Counted from the stretch's first letter, positions 19,432 through 32,018 are shown. The stretch is DNA of 58,194 nt from Azoarcus sp. (GCA_020725025.1 DYFV01000026.1:1-58194); one strand, 5' to 3'. The notes: generated by a model from the letters alone, not told the origin. Program-made: numbers and translations.

Positions 19432-19611
19432 TCAGCCGGCGTTGTTGATGATGGTCTGCACCTTGGTGCTGACCAGCGAGAAGATGTTGCCCAGGTTGAA
19501 CAGCTGCACGGCGGCGGCAACCGCGACCGCGATGAACGCCACCAGGATCGCGTATTCGGCGGCGGAGGCGCCGTCCTCGTCTTGAATGAACTGCTTCATC
19601 TCTTCCAGCAT
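19432..19611 (-). CDS. flp: Flp-type major pilin
   Basis: A 59-residue prepilin starting at ATG 19611, preceded by a strong GGAGG at 5 bases; an upstream ATG at 19623 would place that site inside the gene. The short charged leader ends in Gly, then ASAAEYAILV follows: the G-X4-EY Flp motif for cleavage by the Tad peptidase. A 20-residue hydrophobic helix and a short polar tail follow. It is the first gene of the Tad operon and should be the major pilus subunit. Confidence 0.95.
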   Translation of the reverse strand: MLEEMKQFIQDEDGASAAEYAILVAFIAVAVAAAVQLFNLGNIFSLVSTKVQTIINNAG

Positions 19612-19853
19612 CTCGACCTCCATCTATCAAGGAATTGCAACACCGGGGAATCCGGCCACCATCCGAAGCGGGAGACCCGCTCGGGAAGACTTCGCCAAGC
19701 CAGCCGAGGCGTCCGAGGGGGATCGCTTCATGCTGTCTCGAGGCCAGTTTGGCAGCCGCCTCCGCAGGCGTCATGAGGTTCTGGGACTAGTCGGAGCAGG
19801 GCTTTTGCGCTGGCCACGGCCATGACATTTGTCCTTGGTGCGATCGGTACGTG
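19612..19853. promoter_or_regulatory. flp upstream region with a shared regulatory motif
   Basis: About 240 gene-free bases upstream of flp. The only distinctive element is GGCCATGACATTTGTC at 19818-19834, which recurs with one change at 23837-23852, upstream of the glycan/methyltransferase operon. It is proposed as a binding site for a locus regulator. No core promoter was assigned. Confidence 0.45.
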
Positions 19854-21479
19854 CTATTCCTTCCATGCCAACTTGATCCTCTTTGCGTCGACGATTGCGG
19901 TCTGCCGTGGCTGCACCCGACGAGTCCGGACGTGGACCACGGCGACTTCGTCGGCGTAGAGGCGGCGCCAGCCCGGGAGGCGGTCGAGCAGCGCCGTCGC
20001 CGGCATGTCCGGGGCGAGCAGGGTCCAGGCGATGCCGTGCCTGTCGAGGAGCTCGGGCAGTGTGTGGAGCCGATCGAGCTTGGTTGCGCGGAAATATGTC
20101 TCCACGAACGCATCGCCGTAGAGGTCGGCGCGACCGTCGATGAAGGGCGCGACGCCGGCGAAGATGAGGTAACCGCCGAACTGGTAGGCATTCAGCACCG
20201 GCCCCGAGCGCGACGCGTCGCGCGCGGCCGCCAGCGCGGCCTCCGGCGTGAGCTCCGCCATGGGGCGGATGTCCGCGAGGCGGATCGTCAGCATGCTCGC
20301 GGCTGCCACCAGCGCCGTCGTCACCGCGATCGCGGCTGGCCGGGCCGGACGCGCCAGCGCGGCGAACAGCCGGTCCAGGCGCACCGCATGGTTCGCTCCC
20401 TCTGCGACGGCTCGCCACTGGGCCGCGAAGGGCGCGGCGACGATCACGGGCGCCAGAAGACCGAGCAGCTCGGCGTGGCGCGCATGCTTGAGCGACAGGT
20501 GCAGCAGCCCCAGGATCAGCAGGAGCCGGATCAGGGGCATCCTGATCCCCCGGGTGAGGATGACGGCGCCGGAGACCAGCAGCCAGAACTCCAGCGGCTG
20601 GAAGCGCTGGAAGTCCGGTGAGCGCCATTCGGAGAGCACGGCCAGCGAAAACTCCAGGTCGTGCACCTGCCAGGCGAACGCCCAGCCTTCGAGGCCATGC
20701 GGCGTGAGGAGCGAAGCTGCCAGCGCGGCCGCGAGGAATCCGCCCCACGCGCGCGCCGCCCGCCACCGCTCCATGGCGGAGGCGGCAGCGAGGACGGCCT
20801 CGGCCGCAAACATGCCCGTCAGCGCCAGGCCGATCGGGAAGCCGCCGTGGAGGTTGGCCCACAGCGTCATGAGCAGCGCGGCCGGGTAGGGCGGTGCACG
20901 ATCCGCTTCCCGCGCCCGCGCGAGCACGACGCACCACGCCACGACCAGCGGGAAGGCCAGCGCGTGGGGGCGCGCCAGCAGGTGGGGCATCGCCAGGCTC
21001 GCTGCCATGGCGACGAACATGAGGGCGTGGACCGGCTCGAGATGGCGCTGCAGGTAGCGCGTCAGGATGGCCAGCGCCACCGCCAGCCCGGCGGCCGGCA
21101 GCATGATCACGCCGCCCCAGCCGGCCCACTCGTAGGCCAGGGCGAGCAGGACTTCGGAAAGCCACTCGTGGGCGGTCCACGGTGCGCCGGCCATGGTGTG
21201 GGAGAAGGGATCGGCGGTCGGCACGGCGCCATGCTCCAGGATCCATCGGCCGGCCGCGATGTGCCAGTAGGTATCCGGGTCGTAGAGCAGCTCGGGGCGC
21301 CACAGCAGGCCGAGAAAGGCGCCGGCCAGTACCAGCAGCGGCCAGGACAGGCCGAGCACGCCTGCATCGGCACACCGCGCGGCCCGGCCGTCCTCCATGG
21401 CGCGGTCCCTGTCGGGGACGGGCGTCCCGCCGAGAAGGGCTGCCTTGCCCGTCGGCGCGGCGCTGTTCGTGTCATTCAT
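19854..21479 (-). CDS. Multi-pass membrane protein, GT-C-like (putative glycosyltransferase)
   Basis: A 541-residue protein with about ten membrane helices. ATG at 21479 was chosen because GGAG lies 6 bases upstream. The first lumenal loop has the motif YDPDTYWHIAAGRWILEHG, resembling the acidic catalytic loop of GT-C enzymes, and a soluble C-terminal part (about 440-541) ends the protein. It overlaps gtrA, so it belongs to the gtrB-gtrA module. A role in transferring sugars from polyprenyl carriers to an envelope target, possibly pilin, is inference. Confidence 0.7.
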   Translation of the reverse strand: MNDTNSAAPTGKAALLGGTPVPDRDRAMEDGRAARCADAGVLGLSWPLLVLAGAFLGLLWRPELLYDPDTYWHIAAGRWILEHGAVPTADPFSHTMAGAPWTAHEWLSEVLLALAYEWAGWGGVIMLPAAGLAVALAILTRYLQRHLEPVHALMFVAMAASLAMPHLLARPHALAFPLVVAWCVVLARAREADRAPPYPAALLMTLWANLHGGFPIGLALTGMFAAEAVLAAASAMERWRAARAWGGFLAAALAASLLTPHGLEGWAFAWQVHDLEFSLAVLSEWRSPDFQRFQPLEFWLLVSGAVILTRGIRMPLIRLLLILGLLHLSLKHARHAELLGLLAPVIVAAPFAAQWRAVAEGANHAVRLDRLFAALARPARPAAIAVTTALVAAASMLTIRLADIRPMAELTPEAALAAARDASRSGPVLNAYQFGGYLIFAGVAPFIDGRADLYGDAFVETYFRATKLDRLHTLPELLDRHGIAWTLLAPDMPATALLDRLPGWRRLYADEVAVVHVRTRRVQPRQTAIVDAKRIKLAWKE

Positions 21480-21906
21480 GTTCGTCTCCAAACGACAGAT
21501 GCTTGTGCAGGGGGTAGGCGAGGAGCGCGGTGGTGAGCACGACGATGCCTTGGCCGGGCACCGGGTGCAGACGGCCGACCTCGACGAGGAAGGGCAGCAG
21601 CACGAGGCTCGCCGCCACGAGGCCGAGGTGGTTGCGGTTGTAGCGCAGGAACTGCCGATGGGCGGCCCCCGTGCTGCGGAAGACGAAACGCCGATGGGCG
21701 AGGAAGGCGGCAGTCACCGAGCAGCAGTGGCCGATCACCAGGATCGCCAGGTAGTGGAGCCGGTCTTCGAGCAGCAGGAAGGCGAGGGCGAACACGGCAT
21801 AGCCCAGCACCGTGTTGAGGGCGCCGACGACCAGGAACCGCATGCCTTCGTGGCTGCGCCAGACCCGCAGCACCGGGCGTGGGAGGAGCGCGCGAGGCAT
21901 GCTCAT
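21472..21906 (-). CDS. gtrA: GtrA family membrane protein (putative polyprenyl-glycan flippase)
   Basis: A 144-residue protein with four membrane helices. The family pattern is visible: RFLVVGALNTVLGYAVF near the start, AFLAHRRFVF in the middle and YPLHKHLSF at the end. GtrA proteins are proposed to flip bactoprenol-linked glucose or similar. It overlaps gtrB by ATGA and the GT-C-like gene by 8 bases. Confidence 0.9.
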   Translation of the reverse strand: MSMPRALLPRPVLRVWRSHEGMRFLVVGALNTVLGYAVFALAFLLLEDRLHYLAILVIGHCCSVTAAFLAHRRFVFRSTGAAHRQFLRYNRNHLGLVAASLVLLPFLVEVGRLHPVPGQGIVVLTTALLAYPLHKHLSFGDEHE

Positions 21907-22973
21907 GGCGCGGGGGCGCCGTGTGCCTCCTCCTCGCGGGACATCACCGCCCCTCGCCCATCGCCGCGGCGTCTTCCCGGCGGGGCGAGCGACCCGGGCC
22001 GGAGCGCCGGCGCGCGCGCCGCGAGTCCGGCCGGGCGATGTTCATTCACGAGGTAGAGCGGCCGCCCCTTGGCCTCGTCGGAGAGCCGACCCAGGTATTC
22101 CCCGATGATGCCCAGCGCGGTGAGCTGCACGCCACCGAGAAACAGGATGACCGCCATCAGCGACGGATAACCGGCGACCGGGTTGCCCAGCAGGAGCGTG
22201 GCGCCGACGATGTAGCCGCCGAACAGGAAGGCAAGTGTGGCGGTGAGGATGCCCACGTAGGTGGCCAGCTTTAGCGGCGCGGTGGTGAAGGACGTGATGC
22301 CTTCGAGGGCGAAGTTCCACAGCCGCCAGTAGTTCCATTTGGTCTGGCCGGCGTGGCGCGGATCGCGGCGGTAGGGCACAGCCTTCTGCGGATAGCCGAT
22401 CCAGGCGAAGAGACCCTTCATGAAGCGATGGCGCTCGCGCAGCTGCAGGAGAGCGTCGACCGCTCGGCGGCTCAGCAGTCGGAAGTCGCCGGTATCGCGC
22501 GGAATGCGGACCTCGCTGATCCTTTCGATGACGCGGTAGAAGACGTGGGCGGTGATGCGCTTGGCGAGGCTTTCCCCGTCGCGCGCGCTGCGCTGGGCGT
22601 ACACCACGTCGTGGCCTTCCTGCCAGTGGCGGACGAGTTCGGGGATGAGCTCGGGCGGATCCTGAAGGTCGGCGTCGATGACCACCACGGCGTCGCCGCG
22701 CGCATGGTCGAGCCCGGCGGTGAGCGCGGCCTCCTTGCCGAAATTGCGCGAGAGGTCGACGAGCGCCACCCGCGAGTCCGTCATCCGCATGCGCTCCAGG
22801 ACTGCGAGGGTGCGATCCCGGCTGCCGTCGTTCACGTAGACGATCTCGCAGTCCAGCGGCAGGAGATCGAGTACGGCGACGAGGCGGCGCTGGAAATCGG
22901 GCAACACGTCTTCCTCGTTGTACGCGGGGACGACCACCGAAAGGAGCAGGCCGGAGCCGTGACGCGCGTTCAA
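21903..22973 (-). CDS. gtrB: GtrB-like family 2 glycosyltransferase (polyprenyl-phosphate glycosyltransferase)
   Basis: A 356-residue enzyme. The GT-A domain (about 10-235) shows VVVPAYNEED, NDGSRDRT, the metal-binding VIDADLQDPPE and the acceptor motif DTGDFRLLSRR. Two C-terminal membrane helices follow (about 245-310), then a basic tail. This is the dolichyl-phosphate-mannose-synthase/GtrB plan: transfer of a nucleotide sugar onto polyprenyl phosphate. It overlaps the methyltransferase and gtrA genes by 4 bases on each side. Confidence 0.92.
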   Translation of the reverse strand: MNARHGSGLLLSVVVPAYNEEDVLPDFQRRLVAVLDLLPLDCEIVYVNDGSRDRTLAVLERMRMTDSRVALVDLSRNFGKEAALTAGLDHARGDAVVVIDADLQDPPELIPELVRHWQEGHDVVYAQRSARDGESLAKRITAHVFYRVIERISEVRIPRDTGDFRLLSRRAVDALLQLRERHRFMKGLFAWIGYPQKAVPYRRDPRHAGQTKWNYWRLWNFALEGITSFTTAPLKLATYVGILTATLAFLFGGYIVGATLLLGNPVAGYPSLMAVILFLGGVQLTALGIIGEYLGRLSDEAKGRPLYLVNEHRPAGLAARAPALRPGSLAPPGRRRGDGRGAVMSREEEAHGAPAP

Positions 22974-23722
22974 GGGACCGCTCCCTGTATGGGTGGTGCG
23001 AGCACTGCGATCACCGAGGTGCCGAAGGGAAGGAAAGCGCGCGAGACCAGCGGCGCCTCGGCGGTGAAGATCGCCTGAAGCACCCGGTTGATGGCGGGCG
23101 AGGGCAGGGCGGTGCCGGTGCTCGTCCCATTACCGAGGAAGCGGTCGGCCAGGCGCACGGCGGCGGCGAGCGGAAACAGCAGCGTGTTGAAGTAGCCGGC
23201 GCGGCGCACCGTCAGGCCGCAGCTGCGCGCGAGGCTGGCGAGCCGGCCCGCCGTGTAGCGCCGGAAGTGGTGATGGCTTCGGTCGTGGGCGCCGAAGAGC
23301 CAGGCGTAGGCCGGGACCGTGAGCAGCAGGTGGCCGCCCGGACGGACCAGCGCCGCGGCGGCAGCGAGGGCTGCCGCGTCGTCCTCGACGTGCTCGAGGA
23401 CGTCGAGCAAACAGACCAGGTCGAAGCTCCCGGGCCGAACGGGGAGCGGCCCGGGCAGGCTGCCGGGGAGAATCTCGATGCCGGTGCACGCGGCCGCGTG
23501 TCGTCGCGCGAACTCGTCCAGCTCGATGCCGCAGGTCCGGCCGAAGTGCCGCAGCATGCCGAGATTGCCGCCGCAGCCGCAGCCGATCTCGAGGATGCGC
23601 GCAGAGGAGACTGCGGGCAGCTCCAGGCGTCCGACCACCGCGGCGACGATCTCGCGCCGGGCGACGAACCACCAATGCGTGTCCTGGACCCTCGCCAGTT
23701 CCTGGTAAATCTCCGCGTCCAT
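22970..23722 (-). CDS. Class I SAM-dependent methyltransferase
   Basis: A 250-residue Rossmann-fold methyltransferase. ATG at 23722 (MDAEIYQEL) was preferred over a GTG ten codons upstream. Motif I EIGCGCG is at 45-51, the acidic end of strand 2 is CGIELD, motif II is LVCLLDVLEHVEDD and motif III is LVRPGGHLLLTVPA. The Met_trans_12-like layout with HHHFRRYT is common next to GtrB-type transferases. It probably methylates a sugar or lipid carrier; the substrate is unknown. Confidence 0.86.
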   Translation of the reverse strand: MDAEIYQELARVQDTHWWFVARREIVAAVVGRLELPAVSSARILEIGCGCGGNLGMLRHFGRTCGIELDEFARRHAAACTGIEILPGSLPGPLPVRPGSFDLVCLLDVLEHVEDDAAALAAAAALVRPGGHLLLTVPAYAWLFGAHDRSHHHFRRYTAGRLASLARSCGLTVRRAGYFNTLLFPLAAAVRLADRFLGNGTSTGTALPSPAINRVLQAIFTAEAPLVSRAFLPFGTSVIAVLAPPIQGAVP

Positions 23723-23800
23723 AGCCGCCCATGCCGAAGTCGAATGTCGCACCGCGTCCGTGTTCAGTGTGGCCGGGCGGACGCGTCCGGGAATGAGCGG

Positions 23801-23852
23801 ATGCGACTAGCGAAAGTGGTCGCATTCGACCGGGATGGCCATGACATCTGTC
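23801..23852. promoter_or_regulatory. Inverted repeat plus shared motif upstream of the glycan operon
   Basis: ATGCGAC (23801-23807) pairs with GTCGCAT (23819-23825). It is followed by GGCCATGACATCTGTC (23837-23852), within which ATGACA and TGTCAT form their own inverted repeat (running to 23854). Both elements have relatives near 24345-24371, and the second also near 19818. Probable binding sites for a regulator encoded nearby. Confidence 0.5.
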
Positions 23853-23865
23853 ATCCCCCGATGCT

Positions 23866-24264
23866 TCAGCTCGCTGCGCGGCGGATGGCGGCGAGCAGCT
23901 CCTCGCCGGGCGCCGTCTTGAGGACGAAGCCTTCGGCGCCCAGGCGTTGGGCGCGCCGGCGTACTTCCGGGTCGCTGAGGCAGGTGAACACCACCACCGC
24001 GGCATGGCAATCCGCGCGAAACACGGGAATGAGCCGAAGGCCGTCCTCGCCCGCCAGGTCTGCGTCGAGGACGACGATGTCGGGTGCGGTGCCGCGTGCG
24101 AGCGCCAGCGCCTGACCGGCGCAGCGGGCCCGGCCGACCACGCGCATGCATGGCGCCTCGCTCTCGATCAGCGCACTCACGCCGGAGAGAATGGCGCGCT
24201 GGTCGTCGACGAGGAGGATGCTGATCGGGAGTCGAGGCGGAGCGTCGGGCATCGGGCCGTCCAT
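23866..24264 (-). CDS. Stand-alone receiver-domain response regulator
   Basis: A 132-residue single-domain receiver: acidic pair in LLVDDQ, phospho-acceptor Asp67 in IVVLDADL, conserved Thr in VVFTCLSD, and Lys116 in GFVLKT. There is no output domain before the stop. The sequence is closest to NarL-type receivers and may be a phosphate sink or allosteric partner for the nearby kinase (25339-27045). It lies between the glycan operon and the LuxR-type regulator. Confidence 0.85.
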   Translation of the reverse strand: MDGPMPDAPPRLPISILLVDDQRAILSGVSALIESEAPCMRVVGRARCAGQALALARGTAPDIVVLDADLAGEDGLRLIPVFRADCHAAVVVFTCLSDPEVRRRAQRLGAEGFVLKTAPGEELLAAIRRAAS

Positions 24265-24344
24265 GCATGCGGCAACGGCCGCGGGTGGACAAACGCTACT
24301 GGGGGGCGGTCGGCGGCGCCATGGTAAGACGCGCCCGCGCAGGA

Positions 24345-24371
24345 CATGACAAAGCGACTAGATGCAGTCGC
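24345..24371. promoter_or_regulatory. Putative operator upstream of the stand-alone receiver gene
   Basis: CATGACA (24345-24351) is followed directly by the inverted repeat GCGACT (24354-24359) and AGTCGC (24366-24371). Both half-sites resemble those at 23801-23852. The site is about 80-105 bases upstream of the receiver gene start. Confidence 0.4.
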
Positions 24372-24521
24372 CTTGCCCGGGGCTCGACCCGCATGGAGTC
24401 GAGGACGCAATCCACCGGCAGCGGTCGAGTCAGCGGGGGGACTCCCGGATTGCGGTCTGCGGTCCGAACGGGTGAGCGGCTCGGGCGATGCCCGAGCGGA
24501 AAGCGGTGCTCCGGATGCGCG

Positions 24522-25199
24522 TCAGTTCGCCGCGCCGAGCCCGTGTTCCTTCGCGTAGAGGTAGAGCTCCAGCCGGCCGCGCACGCCGAGCTTGTGGTAG
24601 ATCACGGTCAGGTGGTTTCGCAGCGTGTGCTCGCTGATGCCCAGGTCGGCCGCCAGGACCAGGCTCTTGGCGCCCTTGTGGCGGAGGACGGTGCGGATCA
24701 CCTCGTGCTCCTTGGCGGTGAGGCTGGCGATCTTGGGCGCGTCGTCGTCCGGCGCGGAGGGGCCCCCGGTCAGCGCGCTCATCACGCTGCCGATCAGCGC
24801 ACGGTTGAGCCAGACCTCGCCTTCGTGGACCTTCTCGATGGCGCGCAGCAGGGTGTCGACCGGCTCTTCCTTGCGCACCACGCCACGGGCGCCTCCGAGC
24901 ACCGCGCGGCGATGGCTCTCCTCGTCCCGTGCGCCGGTGAGCACGAGCACGCGTGCGCGCAGCTCGCGCAGCAGCTCGCCGAGCGAATCGGCGCAGTTCT
25001 CGCCACCCAGGTCGAGGTCGAGCACGATGACGTCCGCCTCGCGGCATCCCGCCGCGCAGCGCATCTCGGCGAGGCTGGTCGCCGTCCCCACGAGACGCAT
25101 GCGGTCGGCCGCGCTGTCGATCAGCCGCTCGAGCCCCCACAGGGTGGCGCGGTGGTCATCGACCAGGAAGACCCGAATGGGATTGTCGGTTGCGAGCAT
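24522..25199 (-). CDS. NarL/LuxR-family response regulator
   Basis: A 225-residue regulator starting at ATG 25199. The receiver has VDDH, Asp61 in VIVLDLDL, and Lys110 in VVRKEEPVD. The C-terminal LuxR-type HTH (about 155-220) reads LTAKEHEVI, then LGISEHTLRNHLTVIYHKLGV. It is encoded downstream of a HisKA_3 kinase in the same direction, the usual partner arrangement. Likely targets, judged by the shared motifs, are the adjacent glycan and Tad operons; that is inference. Confidence 0.9.
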   Translation of the reverse strand: MLATDNPIRVFLVDDHRATLWGLERLIDSAADRMRLVGTATSLAEMRCAAGCREADVIVLDLDLGGENCADSLGELLRELRARVLVLTGARDEESHRRAVLGGARGVVRKEEPVDTLLRAIEKVHEGEVWLNRALIGSVMSALTGGPSAPDDDAPKIASLTAKEHEVIRTVLRHKGAKSLVLAADLGISEHTLRNHLTVIYHKLGVRGRLELYLYAKEHGLGAAN

Positions 25200-25338
25200 C
25201 GTCGTTCTGCATGACCGTGTTGCCGTTATTCTTGCCCCCCTGCAATGCGGGGCCAATTCCAGGAATGCGGTAATCACGCGCTGCCGCGTCTGCGCGAATC
25301 CCGATACCCGTCCCGGGTGTCCGCACCTGCCCGGGCGT

Positions 25339-27045
25339 TCAGCCCCGGTCCGGCGATCGCGGGATGGTGACGACGAGCTCGGTGACCCCCGGGTGGCGCA
25401 GGTCCACGGTTACCCCGCCGTTCAGCGATTCGGCTCGTTCAGCGATCGAGCGCGGGACGAACTGACCGGGCGGTGCGCCGGGACCGTGGTCGTTTCCGAT
25501 GCGCAGGACGAAGGCCTGCGGCTCGACCGTAACCTGGATCTCGGCGCGGGTGGCCCGGGTGTGGCGGCGGATGTTGGTCAGTGCCTCGCTGATCAGGTGG
25601 AGGAAGGCATCCGAGAGCTTGCGGTTGATCGGGATATCACCTTCGCAGTCGACTGCGACCTCGATGCCGAAGAGCTCCGAGAAGCGCTTGGCCTGACGGC
25701 GCAGGGCGGGGCATAGGACGTCCGCGCCGCGTCCGGCGCCGCCGCGCATGCTGGAGACGGCTTCCCGCAGCTCGTGCAGCTCGTTGTTTACCATCTCCTG
25801 CAGCGCGGCGATGTCCCGGTGGAGGGAGTTGTCGGGCGTGGCCTTGCGCGCGAGTGCCTCGACGCCGTACTTGATGCCCAGGTAGGGCTGGATGGCAGTG
25901 TCGTGCAGGTCGCGCCCGATGCGCGCACGCTCGGTCGCCATCGCCTCGTCGGATAGCTGCTCCAGCAGGCTGGCGTTCTCGATCACGGGCGCGAGCTGCT
26001 CCATGACGTGGAACAGCAGCTCGGCGTCGCCCGAACGGTGCCGTCCGCTCGCCGAGTCGAGGAGCAGCCAGCAGGGGTGGGGAGAGCGCCGGCAGACGGG
26101 AACGGCCACCAGCGAGTGCGCCTCCAGGAGGCCGGCGAGTTCGTCCATGGGTGTGCGTGCCTCGCTCGTGGGCCGCCGTCGTGCCACGTGGAATCCGCTG
26201 TGGCGGCGGATGCGGCGCTTGCCCATGAAGTGCGCCACATGGTGCACGCTGGCGACTTCACGTGGCAGGCGCGAGAAGCCGCCGAGAAGGGCGTCGACCA
26301 GCTCGCCGTGCAGCTCGACGACCCGGGTGTGCCGGTCGCCGCGGAACAGACGCGGTTCGCAGCCCGGCAGCCAGATCAGCAGGAGCCCCAGATCCGCAGT
26401 GAAGTGGCGCTCCAGGGCCTGCAGCACGATTGCGGCGACCCGCTGCAGACCCAGCCGCGGGTCGGCCTGCTCCAGCAATCGGTCGGCGATCGTCACCTGA
26501 TCGTTCATCTGCACGCCCGACCGCGCCAGACCCGCCACGATCGGGCCTAGGCCCAGGATCGAGAGCGGGAACAGCATCGACTCCATGGAAACGACACCGC
26601 CGTGCTGGGCGCGGGCGATGATCACGGCGCCTGCGGTGGCGAACAGGGCTACGGCGAGACCCGAGGCGAAGCCGAAGCTCAGGGAGGCGAAAAGCACGGG
26701 GAAGAGGAGCAGCAGGATGAAGAGGCTGCTCGGCGTGGCGACCAGCCAGGCGATGAGAAGGATCGCGAGGGCGTCGATCCACGACGCCAGCGGCGACGAT
26801 ACCGGGTGGCGGTCGCTCGCTTCGCGCCAGCCGAGCCAGCCGGCGTAGACCGTGTAGCACAGCACCACGAAGGCAACCGCCGGCTGCACGACCGCGGACA
26901 GGGCAAGCGACTCGATCGCGGCCACGATGGCGATGATCACGCGGATGTTGGCGAGCGCGCGCCGCAACTCCGGGCTCGCGTGCGAGCCCGCCCGCGCGAC
27001 AGCCGGTGCGGGCAGGGCGTCGGAACTGACGCTGGTTCCGTCCAT
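25339..27045 (-). CDS. HisKA_3 (NarX-type) sensor histidine kinase
   Basis: A 568-residue membrane kinase starting at ATG 27045, with GGGAGG upstream. It has five or six helices (about 33-175), a GAF-like cytoplasmic region (about 185-355), a dimerisation/phospho-acceptor region with His381 in [12 protein letters not shown], and an HATPase domain with [14 protein letters not shown] and [11 protein letters not shown]. This is the NarX/DegS type that pairs with LuxR-family regulators, and the next gene is one. The signal is unknown; there is no periplasmic domain of note, so it may sense membrane state or an intracellular ligand. Confidence 0.88.
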   Translation of the reverse strand: MDGTSVSSDALPAPAVARAGSHASPELRRALANIRVIIAIVAAIESLALSAVVQPAVAFVVLCYTVYAGWLGWREASDRHPVSSPLASWIDALAILLIAWLVATPSSLFILLLLFPVLFASLSFGFASGLAVALFATAGAVIIARAQHGGVVSMESMLFPLSILGLGPIVAGLARSGVQMNDQVTIADRLLEQADPRLGLQRVAAIVLQALERHFTADLGLLLIWLPGCEPRLFRGDRHTRVVELHGELVDALLGGFSRLPREVASVHHVAHFMGKRRIRRHSGFHVARRRPTSEARTPMDELAGLLEAHSLVAVPVCRRSPHPCWLLLDSASGRHRSGDAELLFHVMEQLAPVIENASLLEQLSDEAMATERARIGRDLHDTAIQPYLGIKYGVEALARKATPDNSLHRDIAALQEMVNNELHELREAVSSMRGGAGRGADVLCPALRRQAKRFSELFGIEVAVDCEGDIPINRKLSDAFLHLISEALTNIRRHTRATRAEIQVTVEPQAFVLRIGNDHGPGAPPGQFVPRSIAERAESLNGGVTVDLRHPGVTELVVTIPRSPDRG

Positions 27046-27331
27046 GTGTGGGGCCTCCCTCGGCAGTGGCGTTTTCCACGCACTTGCACGGCGCCAGCCC
27101 GTCCGGCGGACGTACCGCGTGCCGATCGACGGAAATGTTATGAAACGTTTTTGCGGCGCACAATCCGGAAAACCGGTATGCCGCCGCTCCGGGTTCCCCG
27201 GACTGGGGCGCCGTCGACCCGGTGTTTGGTGCCCGATGTGCGGCATCCGGTCTGCCGCCCCGAGGGAATCCCCCGCAGCGCAGGGCGTCCAATGGCGCAA
27301 TCCGCCACCAGCCGGCCGAAGGAGAAGGGTC
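27046..27331. other. Divergent promoter region between the kinase gene and fumC
   Basis: About 285 bases without a supported gene. An AT-richer patch at 27130-27160 (GAAATGTTATGAAACGTTTTT) stands out from the GC-rich surroundings and may hold a promoter. The fumC Shine-Dalgarno site (AAGGAGAAGG) lies at the end. No repeat or RNA structure was recognised. Confidence 0.4.
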
Positions 27332-28738
<1,407 letters not shown>

Positions 28739-28784
28739 GCCGGCGTCGCTACCGGGACTCGATGTTTGGGCGCAAGCCGCCGTT

Positions 28785-28813
28785 CCCGGATTCCGTTGCA
28801 CTCCATCCGGGCT
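28785..28813 (+). repeat. REP-like element, single copy
   Basis: CCCGGATTCCGTTGCACTCC, then ATCCGGGCT: a variant of the element near 1606 and 3855. It lies between the convergent fumC and gntR genes, where its own inverted ends (CCCGGAT with ATCCGGG) could form a terminator-like hairpin. Confidence 0.65.
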
Positions 28814-28833
28814 GCGCGTCCTGCCGGCGCTCC

Positions 28834-29523
28834 TCAGGCGACCTTGTCCTTGTTCTTCGCCTTGGCGATGCGCGCGAGCGCCGCGCGGCCGCTGCCGATG
28901 TGGCGGCGCATGTGCTGCTCGGCGCCCTCCGCGTCGCGCGTGACGATTGCGGCGAGGATGTCCCGGTGCTCGGCGAGGGACTGGTCGAGCCGGCCCTCGC
29001 TGAAGAGCGAGTGGTGGCGCGAGAGCTTGATCACCTTGCGCAGGTCCTCGATCACGTGGAGCAGCCACTTGTTGTCGGCGATTTCCTGCAGCGCGCGGTG
29101 GAAGGCCTGGTTGGCCTCGAAGAAGCCGTCGATGTCCTCTTTGCGCGCTGCCGCCTCGAGGCGCGCGTGGATCTCGCGCAGCCGGTCGAGGTCGGCCTCG
29201 CTCGCCTTGGTCGCGGTCTCGCGGGCGCACTGGCCTTCGAGCAGCGTCATCACGCTGAAGACCTCGTCGAGATCGCGGTCCGAGATTTCGGTGACGTAGC
29301 AGCCGCGGCGCGGCTTCAAGGTCACCAGCCCCTCGGAGGCGAGCACTTTCAGCGCCTCCCGCAACGGGGTGCGCGAGATGCCGTACTGGTCGGCGAGCGC
29401 CTGCTCGTCCACCCAGGTGCCGGGCGGCAATTCGTGGGAAAAGATGCGCTGGCGCAGCCTTTCGGCTACTTCCTGATAGAGGGCGAGGGGAGCGATGCGG
29501 GAGCCGGGCATGGGGTCGTTCAT
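28834..29523 (-). CDS. GntR/FCD-family transcriptional regulator
   Basis: A 229-residue DNA-binding regulator. The N-terminal winged helix (about 12-78) has LPPGTWVDEQALADQYGIS, then RTPLREALKVLASEGLV. The C-terminal FCD domain (about 88-215) has the metal/ligand-binding pattern with FHRALQEIADN and SLAEHRDILAAI. It is divergent from the methylmalonyl-CoA mutase operon. A palindrome inside that operon's promoter recurs upstream of the epimerase gene, so it probably represses propionyl-CoA metabolism in response to an acid or CoA intermediate. The ligand is unknown. Confidence 0.88.
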   Translation of the reverse strand: MNDPMPGSRIAPLALYQEVAERLRQRIFSHELPPGTWVDEQALADQYGISRTPLREALKVLASEGLVTLKPRRGCYVTEISDRDLDEVFSVMTLLEGQCARETATKASEADLDRLREIHARLEAAARKEDIDGFFEANQAFHRALQEIADNKWLLHVIEDLRKVIKLSRHHSLFSEGRLDQSLAEHRDILAAIVTRDAEGAEQHMRRHIGSGRAALARIAKAKNKDKVA

Positions 29524-29828
29524 TTCCCTAAGCGCGGCAGGTTTGCCGCTGTTGCATTCATAATTATGGATAAAGTATTATTTGCCGGCCGGTACAAGTC
29601 AACTTCCGGTGTGCGGCGTAGGATGGGAGCCCTTGGCCGAAAGGCCGAGCGAAGGAGAGGGAGCCTCGCCGCATGCAGGAGCGTCGGCGGCCGCCCGCGG
29701 CGTTTGTTTCCGCGGGCGGTCTCGTCGCCGCCGGGGTGCTCGGCCCCGGCCGCCGACATGCAGGACCGGACGCATCGCACATCGAATCGCCGCCTCCACG
29801 CGCGGCCCCTGGAACAGAGAGGTAAGTC
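29524..29828 (+). promoter_or_regulatory. Promoter/operator of the methylmalonyl-CoA mutase operon
   Basis: A candidate promoter reads TTGCAT (29552-29557), an 18-base spacer, then TATTAT (29576-29581). The spacer contains the perfect palindrome CATAATTATG (29559-29568), well placed for a repressor. The 14 bases at 29556-29569 share 11 positions with 44375-44388 upstream of the epimerase gene. The remaining leader (about 29590-29828) is GC-rich with no supported gene. Confidence 0.6.
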
Positions 29829-31994
<2,166 letters not shown>

Positions 31995-32018
31995 CGGACG
32001 CGGGACTTGAACCGGCCG

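Noticed and set aside
19624..19853. A c-di-GMP riboswitch upstream of flp
   Set aside because: The GC-rich hairpins do not contain the conserved GEMM core bases.
19771..21375. Long alternative frame over the GT-C-like gene
   Set aside because: Its translation is Arg/Ala/Pro-rich low-complexity typical of shadow frames in GC-rich DNA; the other frame has clear membrane helices and motifs.
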